Program-made: the position numbers and the translations under genes
Shown: positions 13,497-23,694 of the stretch, piece by piece
How positions within the stretch are numbered: the first letter of the stretch is position 1
Layout: every line of letters starts with the position of its first letter
Origin: Verticillium longisporum
Taxonomy: Eukaryota > Ascomycota > Sordariomycetes > Glomerellales > Plectosphaerellaceae
Reading direction: 5' to 3'
Assembly (NCBI GenBank): GCA_019188255.1
Contig: JAETXT010000014.1
Span: 992,001-1,056,000 of the forward strand
DNA: 64,000 nt
The notes under the pieces: model-generated
What the model was told of the DNA's origin: nothing
What the model saw: only the letters and a program-made list of their open reading frames with translations
Database searches by the model: none

Positions 13497-15236
13497 GCGT
13501 TGTTGTCATAGTCTCCAACGCTCGACACCACGACAAGGATCGTGCTGTCCCCTCTGGTAGCTTTGACAGCGTACCGACTATGGCCTTTGGCGTGCTGATG
13601 ATACCTTGACACGCGAGAAAGGCGAGGCATGGCAACACAAAACGCATTGGCTTTCTGGCACTCGTTGCAGGTCCTGGATTTGCCCAGCACACGAGATTTC
13701 AGCAGGACCACAAATCAGACCTCGGCTCTGGTGGAGGGTATGGCCATGAGAGGAGACGCGGAGGATTCTCGTGGTCCGCCTGTATGCCTCGTACAGACGT
13801 GGAAGAAGAAGTCTTGACTTCTCCCGGCCCCTCACGCGGCCGGCCCGCCCTGGCCCAGGCACACTCGACCGCATTTGGACTTTTCAGACGTTTGGGATTG
13901 GCAGCTTTACAGATGCAGGCAGGGTTGCTTTCATAGGACAGTTTGGCGACTGGAGTGCATTTAATCAATTGGTCATTTTTCACCACGCCGTCGCGCGTGC
14001 ACACGTGCAAGTTGTAGTGGGACGGGATCGAACGTGGACAGGACTCGTCGCTTCCGCCAACTTGTCCGTCGGCGTTGTCATCGTGATGATGGTTCCTCGA
14101 GGGGTGTCTATCCAGATTGTCCATCCAATTTGGGTAGGAAAAGGGGGAAAGCTCGGCGTTCAGAGGCGAGCCAGTTGATGCCCCGGGCGTCCCAAGGGCA
14201 TGGGCCACGAGAGCGTGGTGGAGGCTCTCCTCTGGCGTTGTTTTCCGGAACCATGTCACTCTATCCCTGGTGAGCGTCGTCAGGGAGGCAGGCAGGCTTT
14301 CAATGAAGATGAAACGTCTGCAGTCGGACCAGAGCAGAGGGGCACTCGCATCGGCCCCGCATCCGCTTTGCGCGCGCCCTCCAGACCCGCAAACAAATAC
14401 GTTCTCTCTCTCTCTCTCTCTCTCAGCTTGTCGACCAGGACATGAAGCCTTGCCACGGCGTCGTGGGCTTCCGAAGGCCTGAGTTCCGAAGACACCCTGA
14501 ATGGAAAAGGGGGGGGGGGGTTCCCGAGAAAGGGGTGGGGATGATAGGGTAGGGTAGGGTCTTGAAAGGGGGTTCGCAAATGTCTCTGGAAGCGTGGAAG
14601 ATCCCTGGATTCCCAAGGGGGGTGAAGGGACCGTTGACGTTGTGCACGTGGTGTTGGTACCCCGGATTCTGCACTGAGACGGTACTTGGGGGGAAAAGCT
14701 GCAGAACGGAAATTTATTGTTTCTTGATACGGTTTGACAGGGCAGATTAGTTCCGACGGGGAGGGGGGTTGTTGACTGGCTGACTGGTGGTTGCTTTCTG
14801 ACTTGTGACATTTGACATGACTGGACACTGTGTGGTGCAGACCTACCTAAGGTACCTAAGGTAAGATAAGGTGCCTTATAAGTAGGTAGGTACGCATCGT
14901 AGAACCACCATTTTAGGCGGCGAGGAAAGGCAGATAGGCCTGGCAAAAAGCCCGGGTGGCCGACCGGCTACGTGTATTGGCCCCGGGCCGGAATAGTGCA
15001 GCTTATCACTGGTGCAGCGACACCTCATTCGTTGCGTCCTGGGAGCCGATGCCGCGACTCCCTACGCTGAGCAGAAAAGAGTCCCCCGCCCTTCCCCGCG
15101 GAACCCGATGCGGAGTATCATACCGGTCAGCCGGTGTTACTGTTATAATAAGATCTCTCTGTGGCTGTCCTCGGTTTCGACTGCTTTTTGAGACGTCTCT
15201 CATGTACCGACTTTGATCATCGGGCTGCATCTCATC
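13497..15236. other. Intergenic region between CDC42 and agmatinase
   Basis: About 1.7 kb holding the CDC42 3' UTR and the agmatinase promoter. It includes a CT microsatellite (about 14404-14424), a G12 run (14509-14520) and the GGTACC/CCTAAGG motif cluster at 14841-14893. A 415-codon minus-strand open frame crosses it but reads through the microsatellite and motif cluster, so I do not call it a gene. Confidence 0.5.
14841..14893. repeat. ACCTACCTAAGGTACCTAAGG motif cluster
   Basis: Several overlapping copies of ACCTA / TAGGT words form near-palindromes around GGTACC, ending in AGTAGGTAGGTACG. It lies about 350 nt before the agmatinase start. Confidence 0.6.
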
Positions 15237-16665
15237 ATGAAGGGCTCGTCCATCACATCCATCTGCCTCTGGCTGCTGAGCGCCTCGCTGTCGACGGCGT
15301 GTGCCCACGACCACGATGACGCCAAGGTGTGGTCCCAGGAGGAGCTGGAGGAGCTGGAGCGCAAGTGGGGATTCGAGGTATGCACGCCCGCCATCACATG
15401 AAGCAAAGTGACCGAGAGCTGACTTTTCCCAGTGGTGTAAGTCTACACAACGAAATGTGACCCACGATGAGGCATCGGCCGAGACACTGTTCGCCGTCAC
15501 TGACTATCCATGCTCCCATAGCCTTCACCGGCATCGGTTCCTTCGCCCATCTCAAGTACACAAAGTGCTTGACGACGCCCTCGGAGCTCTACGATATCGC
15601 CATCATCGGCGTCCCCTTTGACACGGCCGTCAGCTACAGGCCCGGCGCCCGCTTCGGTCCCCGCGCCATCCGCCAGGCCTCGGCGCGCCAGACCTCTTTC
15701 GGGGGTACAACCCGCGCGCGGGCATCAACCCGTACCAGAGCTGGGCGACCGTCGTCGACTGCGGCGACGTGCCCATTACGCCCATGGACAACGGCATCGC
15801 CCTGCAGCAGATGACCGAGGCGTTCGCGGAGCTCGGGAAACGGCGGCCGCTCAGCTCGTCGATGAGGCGGCCAAAGCTCATGACGCTCGGCGGAGATCAC
15901 AGCCTTGCTCTGCCGGCGCTGAGGGCCCTCAGGGAGATTTACGGGCAGCCGATCCGGGTGCTTCACTTTGACGGTATGCCGCCTTTGGTCTCCTGGCCCG
16001 CACGTTTCCCCATGCGAATAGTACAAAGTAAAACTGAACAGATGTGCTAACTTTCAACAGCCCACCTCGACACGTGGCACCCCTCCAAGTACCCCTCAGC
16101 CTGGGCGCCAACGCCCTTCAACCACGGCTCCATGTTCTGGCTCGCCGGCACCGAGGGCCTGCTGTCGAACGCGACAACGGGACCCTCGGTGCACGCGGGC
16201 CTGCGCACGCGCCTCAGCGGCACCGACGCGTCGGACCACGACGACGACACGGCGCAGAACTGGGTGCGCATCTCGGCGGACGAGATGGATGATTTCGGCA
16301 CGGCCGGCGTCATAGCGCGCATCATGGAGACGCTCGGCACCGAGGACCCCGTCTACCTGTCCGTCGACATTGACGTGCTCGACCCGGCCTTTGCGCCGGG
16401 TACAGGGACGCCCGAGCCCGGCGGCTGGACCACGCGCGAGCTGATCCGCGTGCTGCGCGGCGTCGAGGGCCTCAACGTCGTCGGAGCCGACGTCGTCGAG
16501 GTGTCGCCTGCTTATCAGGGAGCTGGGGAGGAGACGGCGCTCGCGGCGGCGCAGGTCGTCTACGAGGTTCTGAGCTCCATGGTCAAGAGGGGACTCGGCG
16601 AGATGGGTCGCGAGAGCGAGGTGCAGGGGGATGCGACTGAGGAAGATCTTAAGGATGAGCTGTAG
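15237..16665 (+). CDS. Secretory-pathway agmatinase / ureohydrolase with KDEL terminus
   Basis: Binuclear-manganese ureohydrolase, most like agmatinase (agmatine to putrescine and urea); guanidinobutyrase activity is also possible. Exons are 15237-15377, a 4-nt micro-exon 15433-15436 (TGGT), 15522-15973 and 16061-16665. The micro-exon restores phase and supplies the Trp expected after KWGFE. A signal peptide ([16 protein letters not shown]) is followed by HDHDD. Metal motifs are GGDHS, HFDAHLDTWH and [20 protein letters not shown]. The protein ends in KDEL, an ER-retrieval-like signal. One base is missing in the G run 15701-15705 (after RQTSF, before YNPRAG), likely a sequencing error; the joined length is 400 residues. 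It is not close to the amine gene group at 44-55 kb, so any link to it is only metabolic. Confidence 0.85.
15433..15436 (+). other. 4-nt micro-exon (TGGT) of the agmatinase gene
   Basis: It is flanked by TTTTCCCAG upstream (branch-like CTGAC just before) and GTAAGT downstream. Skipping it would join phase 0 to phase 1 and destroy the frame. Including it gives [17 protein letters not shown], which fits the family. Confidence 0.65.
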
Positions 16666-17419
16666 ACCAGGAAATATTTTTCGTAGGGCGGTATTCCACG
16701 GATATATCCTAACAGCTTGCTCTCGAGTCGGGCATCTCTCTAGATGCAGATCTAGGGTCATTCAGCAGACATGGCCCAAACAGCGTCATGTTGATTAACC
16801 ACGAGCAATGAAGCAAGGCAAGGGGAAGTGTCGTGGCGATGTTGCGCCAATGCGATGTCGGGGGCTTATCAGCTTGGCCGTGTCTTATCTCGAAATGGAC
16901 CCTGGGTTCAACATGGGAGATGAGATGTGAGTCAATTGAGCCCAGTGGTTGATGAAAAGCCCTTGTCAATGTGAAGATATCCTCCGATACATGACATTGG
17001 TGAGACGAGATACAGACAGTTTTTGTTGGAAAAGGAAGAATAGACACGCGGAAGGTAGCACCCGAGCAACGAGAGCAGTGAGGTAGATAAGGTAAGGTAT
17101 CAGGGGAAGCTGTGACTCAGTGGCCTTCAATAGGGAGGTACTCCGTGGTAGTCACTTCTCTGGCCACCCACCCAAAACCCCCACCACAAAAGCCTTCCAC
17201 CCGCCTCCGTCGCACCTGCCCGCTAAACACCACCTCGTCCAGTCCGATTACCCCGCCATCAACACATTGTCAAAAATTATTCCACCTCCTCCCCCCCAAC
17301 ATCCACATCATCTCACCCAAAGAGACAACCCTAAGCTGACGCAGTCATCCCACGGAAAAGAGTCCCCCCGATCTGTCATCCGCGATTGGACCACCGGCCT
17401 AGGTCCAAAACATCCCACG
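16666..17419. other. Spacer and AsnRS leader
   Basis: 754 nt between agmatinase and AsnRS. An AGGTAGATAAGGTAAGGTAT motif sits at 17081-17100. From 17120 the AsnRS frame is open upstream without a stop, with a second in-frame ATG at 17120; I treat this as leader but see the finding. Confidence 0.5.
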
Positions 17420-19241
17420 ATGGCCGCCATCCAGGACCTCGCCGAGCGCATCAAGCTCGACGATGACAAGGTCTACGTCGACACCGACGCCGGCCTCGAC
17501 GAAGCTTCTGCCAACGGCTCCGAGACCGCCCCCTACAAGTCCCTCGCCTACGCCTACGTCATCAACCACCACAAGCCCGCCGGCTCTCAGCTGTTCTTCA
17601 TCCGCGCCTCCCAGACCGGCGCCGCCGACGAGGACCCCGCTGCCCGCCTCGAGTGGAAGGAGCCCGCCAAGAGCGCCGTCAAGAAGGCCCAGGCCGCTCT
17701 CGATGGTCACAGGAAGAAGCTCGTGAAGCAGGCGCAGCAGGAGGCTCAGCTCGAGGAGAAGCGCAAACAGCGCGAGCAGACGCTCGAGAACGCCAAGAAG
17801 ATTGTCCTGACGAAGCCCGACTGGCTCGCCGGCGCCAAGAAAATCAAGCTCGGCAACAAGGACGTCAAGCTCGGTGAGGGCGAGACCAAGGGCGAGAAGG
17901 TCAAGATTGCTGGCCGTATCCACCGCCTGCGTGCCCAGAAGAATGCCACGTTCATCACCCTGATCGATGGCTACGGCCACCTGCAGTGTGTTCTGCAGGC
18001 CGGCGATCTCACCAAGACGTACGATGCGCTGCTCTTCGCCCAGGGCACCTCGTTGTACGTCTACGGTGAGATGCGCAAGGTTCTCGAGGGCCAGACGGCT
18101 CCCGACGGCCGCGAGCTGCTCGTCGAGTACTTTGAGGTCATCGGCGCCTCTCCCACCGACGAGGACGCCATCACCAACCGCGTCTCCTCTCAGCAGAACC
18201 AGTGGGACCCTGCCATGCTCGACCAGAGGCATCTCGTCCTGCGTGGTGACAACGCTTCCGCCATCATGAAGATCCGCGCTGCTGTTGAGTGGGCCTTTGT
18301 CAAGACGTTCAACGACATGAACATCACAAAGGTCTCGCCTCCTGCTCTCGTCCAGACCCAGGTCGAGGGTGGCTCGACCCTCTTCTCGGTTCCTTACTAC
18401 GATGAGGCCGCCTACCTCACCCAGTCCTCCCAGCTGTACCTCGAGACGTGCCTGCCCAGCCTGGGTGACGTTTACTGTATCGAGAAGTCCTTCCGTGCCG
18501 AGCGCAGTCTGACCCGTCGCCACTTGGCCGAGTACACCCACGTCGAGGCCGAGCTTGACTTTATCAGCTTCGAAGACCTGCTCGAGCATCTCGAGGAGAT
18601 CATGTGCCGTGTCATCGACACTGTCCTTGCCGACCCCGTCATCGCCGCCCACGTGAAGGAGCTCAACCCGACCTTTGAGCGCCCCGTCCGCCCGTTCAAC
18701 CGCATGAAGTACACCGACGCCATCGACTGGCTCAACGCCCAGGACCCCCTATCCTCAACGAGGAGGGCAAGCCCCACGTTTTCGGTGACGATATTGCTGA
18801 GGCTGCCGAGCGTCGCATGACCGACATTATCAACAAGCCCATCTTCCTCACCCACTTCCCCACCGAGATCAAGGCCTTCTACATGAAGAAGGACCCCAGC
18901 GACCCCGCGTCACAGAGAGTGTCGACGTTCTCATGCCCGGTGTCGGTGAAATTGTCGGTGGATCGATGAGGATGGAGGGCTACGAGGAGCTCATGGCTGC
19001 CTACGACAAGCAGGGCATCCCGTCCAAGGACTACTACTGGTACACTGACCAGCGCAAGTATGTTGCTGCCCTCTCCCCACCCACCTGACCCTTGCCCTTG
19101 CTAACACATCTCCAGGTACGGCACCTCCCCCACGGCGGCTACGGCCTCGGCCTCGAGCGGTTCCTCGCCTGGCTGGCCAACCAGCACACCGTCCGCACAA
19201 CATGCCTGTACCCCCGATACATGGGCCGATGCAAGCCTTAG
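17420..19241 (+). CDS. DED81: Asparaginyl-tRNA synthetase, cytosolic
   Basis: Class II aminoacyl-tRNA synthetase that charges tRNA-Asn. The start MAAIQDLAERI was chosen by fit to the eukaryotic family. Domain order is an N-terminal helical extension rich in Lys/Glu, an OB-fold anticodon-binding domain (KIAGRIHRLRAQKNATFI), then the catalytic core with motif 2 (CIEKSFRAERSLTRRHLAEY) and motif 3 (HGGYGLGLERFLAWL). Exons are 17420-19057 and 19116-19241. Three C runs each lack one base (18745-18749, 18903-18906, 19127-19131). After correction the frame continues through KPIFLTHFPTEIKAFYMKK and GVGEIVGGSMRMEGYEEL to the end RYMGRCKP, about 588 residues. Three one-base losses at C runs in an essential gene strongly suggest base-calling errors. 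Confidence 0.93.
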
Positions 19242-21004
19242 ACGCGGTGTGGCGCGGGATGCCGCTGGACCTGTGGGATCTTGAGGATACGCGGGGCCGA
19301 GCGGATGTTGGAAATAGTGAAAAAAGAAACGAGATCTTGATACCTCCTATTCTGCGGCGGCGCTGACTCCGTTGAGATGTGCCATGTCCGAGAGAAGTGT
19401 GATGAACAGGGCGAACATGATGTGCTAGTACAGTTCGTTGGCCGGTACTTGTTCCATGGCCTGCCGTCATTTGACACGAGTTGTTCCAACGGATAGTCAG
19501 TAGCTCTGCACCTCGAGTCACGGCCCAAGAGAGCCAATGGATCAGACAGACCCAGGGGCTCAGCTTGAGGCCATCATGTCTCGAGAACATGACACGTCCA
19601 GGGTGTAGACCACACTTCAGCGGAGACGGCGAGTGACATATATGCGGACAGTCAGCCAGTGCGTATGTTTTGAGGGATCTATCCCACGACGGATACTATC
19701 CGGAGCAACATGGTTGTTCTGAATAACGTTCCTTCGGGAGTGCACGCCAAGGCAGACGAGTCACTGGATAGGTTAAATCATGCGAGAAAAGAAAATAGGA
19801 CCCTGACGAAGGCCTTGAATTATCCCGGCGGCCGGTCATTCATGCGGATGTCACCAGTTCGTCGTTCGTCAGGTACCACGTAGTGTGAGTGTTCCCAAAA
19901 ATACGACCCCCCATTTCCTTGGGTGTGAGAACTATCCCCTGTTTCCTGAATCATGACCGGCAGCCGTAACATGACTTGGTCTGTGTGCTCCTCTCGCCTC
20001 TGAACTTAGAAAGATGTCTGCATTTCAAACATCCTCCATCCCCCCTGTCTTCCTAAAAGTAGACATGTATACTGTCCTGACTTAATCGTCACAAAAGCGA
20101 CGGGGCGCCAGAAAGGCTACTACGCGCTCGCGCGTGATGAAAGGATACGGGGTCGCAACGATCGGTCACGCACCCAGACCGCCCTCACGTGCAACAGCAG
20201 CAGTCGCGATGCTAGGGATGCAGGGACAGAGTAACTCTTCAGCACGGGGGAGAGAAGGGAACCAAAAAAGAAAGGCAAGACGGACGATGATACTCGCCCC
20301 AAAAGACTGTTCCGCCCACGCGAGGACGTCGATTTGATGCGCGGGTGATCAAACCGGGGTGGGTTCCCCTTTTTGCTGGCGTGGGCCGGATGTCACAGGG
20401 GGGTCAGATGCGGTGCGTGCATTAGACAGAGAGCACTGATTTTTGGGACGGTCGAGAGGGAGGCAAAAGGACAGAGCGAGAGAGAGAGAGAGAGTGAGAG
20501 AAAACATGGGCCGGTTCACTCTACGATGGGGGCTTGGCTTTCCGAGACGAAGAAACACACCCCTGGGAAATGCAAGCGAAGCGAGATGCCCAGGTCCTTT
20601 CAACAGTAACCGACATGACGTGCTGATCTCTTTGGTGGATGCCGTTGACCCGTTCAGACAGGGGCGGCCGTCTAGTAGGCATTTCGACTATCGAATGTCG
20701 TCTATCGAGCCATCGGAGTATTTGGTTCCTCGCAGCGGAGAGGGCGAATGGGTGGGCGATCGGTCAGCCACGCCGCTGTCTGGATAGGGGTCGTATGACA
20801 GCTTGGACAGCCTGGCATGCTTGGTGGAAACTAGGAGGATCGAGAGCCTGGCAAGTCTAGGAGCCGACAAGAGGTGGGAAAGGGTGAAAGCTTCAATGGC
20901 ACATTGATTGGCTGGGGCGGGCGTGGATACTAGTTCTGCGCGCGTGTGCTTGGCAATCGCTTGGCGGGCCGTGAGGGCAGATTTGCCCGGCGCGCGACTC
21001 TCTC

Positions 21005-21020
21005 ATGCGCGAAAGCGCAT
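21005..21020. repeat. Perfect 6-bp hairpin with GAAA loop
   Basis: ATGCGC-GAAA-GCGCAT is a perfect inverted repeat with a GNRA-type tetraloop. It lies in a gene-free region; no function can be assigned. Confidence 0.5.
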
Positions 21021-22677
21021 TTGGGGCCTGTGACTTGATACAGGAGGGTCCTAAGCATGTAATCCTCTGTTGTCTCTTGCCTGGTGTTTATTTTGTGCCC
21101 GTCTATCTGAACACAGTCCGGCACGCGTCTGCAACGAGCGAGATTGATGCTCGTGGTCTTTGCTCCTGATTTTGGTGTCGCGGCTCTTCGCTCGGGGCAC
21201 TGGCTGGCGTCTACGTTGGTTTGCTGACTCGGGGGTCCTCTCTATCTGACATGGTTTTGGATGCTAAGGTTCCAGGGTGTTCATGCTGCGCCTGTTTCAT
21301 CTGGGCCCTCTATCGTGCTTACATGCATATTAACGACAGGAGGGGGCAAAGACGTGAGGCGGAGTCGCACCCAGGCCTGGTCATGTTCTCTGTTGCATTG
21401 CGCAACGTAGTGCGAGTCCCTGCGGTTAACGGTTCGCCGTGAGACCATGTCTACGGCCGTCGGGTCGATCGGCTGCCTATCCGATGGGGTCAGGAGCCCA
21501 GATGCAAAGACGGAAGAATGATGGAATGACATTTTCTTTAGCAGAAAGGGAGGTGGCTCTGAGACACACAAAGCCTCGTCAGACCGGGCTCCAGCCCCTG
21601 AGCGGCAGGCAGTATGGACGTACGGATCAGATCTCGTACTCCCAGAAGATTGATTGACGTCGGGCTCGGGCTAGGGACGTGCTGGCGGCCGATAATGCCA
21701 CGGTAACTGGAATGGTCAATGGATCTCTCCATCTAGAGCATATGGGCGAGCCGTGACAGGCCCAGCCCGTCAGTGGAGAAGGGGGGAGAGAGGGGGGCCT
21801 GGGCTCAGGGTACCTGCGTTAACGCGGCACATGGCCCACGGTAAGTGCATACTTTTTTTTTTGTGTGAAGCGGCCAGAGGAGAAAAGGGGATCATGGGTG
21901 GTGGAGTGGGCTTGGAAAGGGGAATGGGGGTGGTGGTGCGGTAGCAATAGGGGCCGGCCAATGGCAGGACAGGGGCTGCGATATGGGATGTTCCATGCAG
22001 CGAAAAAGGTTTCCAGCCCGTCATTTCGCATTTGAGGGTCTCTTTTTGGGAAGGCTGACGGCCGAGCTTTGTTTCCTTTGGATGGTTCGTGGAGGCTGGG
22101 TCGCCCATCGACGGCTCGTTACGACGTTGAGGCAGCAGAGAATTCGGAGCATTCCTCGGGCTGGCTGGCCGATGAAAGGATCGATGTCGAATCGAGGGAC
22201 CTTGCCTTCCCAGCGGTACCTACGTACGGTGCGGTAAGGTAGCTAAGACAGGGAAGACAAATGCAGTGAAGGAGACGCAGGAACCAGGTTGCCCGATGGG
22301 GGAGAAGGAAGCAGAAAGGCACCCGTCATTACCAAACTGACGGCCCAATGCCTACTGCTCGAGCCGTGTCACGACAGCTACCCATGTATCTGTCCACCGC
22401 ATGTGGGCGACGGAGTACAGCCCCGTGCTGAGCTCTCTCGACCCTGCCTTCAAACACCCTGTTACCAAGTAGGACCTCCGCTGGCCCCCCTGGGCGTCCT
22501 TTCCCGTCCCAGACTCCCCCAAACGTGAGGAAGGGCCCACCAAAGCAATCCCTGACTGGGCTCATTTAACTTTAGCGCGCAACCAATCCGAGCCACGTCC
22601 CCTTTAGGCAGTCTACCGTCGACACTCTCACGACAACCCGGAAGCTGCCACCACGCCTGCAGCACCACCACTACCAC

Positions 22678-22765
22678 CACCTACCTACTGACCTGTGCCT
22701 AGGAGCCAACGCCCAGGGCCCGGCTTTCAGTACCTTACCTACCTACTGCCTACCCGCCTAGGTGC
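22678..22765. repeat. CCTACCTA / CCTAGG motif cluster
   Basis: Two groups, CACCTACCTACTG...GCCTAGG and TACCTTACCTACCTACTGCC...GCCTAGGTG, lie about 1 kb upstream of the RNA-binding protein start. Confidence 0.6.
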
Positions 22766-23694
22766 TGCCCCCGTACCTCGACCGCCCACCCTGTACCAGC
22801 ACCAGCACCCGCACCCTGTTCTTCCTGAACAGACGGCACGCGCACGCAGGGTCGGCCAGAAACGCGACAGGCAAGGTAGGGTGTGAATCTGGAGCAGGAG
22901 TGGATGTGCAGTGTGGATGCCCAGGGCTGCCCGGGTACCTCCTTCTCCTTCTTACAGGCTCCTCCCGTCCCATCCATCCCCATCCCATCTTGTCTTTTCC
23001 TGTCTGCTCGCATTGGGTCTCTCTCTCATCTCTGGTCTACTTCTTCCTCCTCCTCTTTTCCTCCCCCTCGTCCTCCGTTCATCGACCTCCTCTTCCCCCC
23101 TCCTCCTTCGTCCCTCTCTTGCTCGAGCGCCCTCTTCATTCTGAGAGCCTCGCTGCTCCCTTTCTCTTCTTTATTCTTTCATCCGACCTCGACGTCGCCC
23201 TCGCGAGCTTACCTTACCTTTTGCACCAAACTTGCCTATGCCACCCTAAGCCGACCCTCGGCCAACCCCAAGCTCTGTGGACGTTCTCCCTAGCTTGCTT
23301 ACACTCGTTGCCTCTGTATACTTCTACTTATAATTCTTTGACCCGATTCCACCGGTCCAGCGGCAAAGGAAAAGAGAGAGCCTCGTTCCCATCCCTCCTC
23401 TGCCTCAGCTTCATTGTTCCGACAAAGACTGGTCTGCCAAACCGAGCTAGTCTTTGCACCGAATCGTATACCACAATACCGACACTCGCTCTACCTACAT
23501 TTCGATCGATCGACCTAGACCGTTGATCCAGCCCAGTTGCTTGCTTCCTTGCTTCTCAAACCATCACAAACGCCTGGAGCCCCCTACATATCCAGATCTT
23601 TCTTCGTCGTGCCTCACATCGGGCACGCATCGTCTTCACCACGGCGGTCCTCTCTCACCAGAGTAGGGACAGTCTTGTCCCTGCCCACCTGATC

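Larger units (their letters stand above)
19242..23694. other. 4.4-kb intergenic region and long Mrn1-like leader
   Basis: I see no gene supported by codon use or a known family. The first part is the AsnRS 3' region. A GA microsatellite lies near 20477-20494 and a GAAA-loop hairpin at 21005-21020. Motif clusters occur at 22215-22246 and 22678-22765. From about 22960 to 23200 the plus strand is strongly pyrimidine-rich, typical of long fungal 5' UTRs. A 254-codon open frame there (22762-23526) is low-complexity Ser/Pro/Leu and probably leader. Confidence 0.5.

Noticed and set aside
13699..14946. 415-codon minus-strand open frame between CDC42 and agmatinase
   Set aside because: It translates a CT microsatellite, a G12 run and the dispersed intergenic motif; composition is not protein-like.
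17399..18652. 417-codon open frame antisense to AsnRS
   Set aside because: Mirror of strong C-ending codon use in the real gene; Leu/Val/Gly-rich, no family pattern.
22762..23526. 254-codon open frame before the Mrn1-like gene
   Set aside because: Low-complexity Ser/Pro/Leu from a pyrimidine-rich leader.
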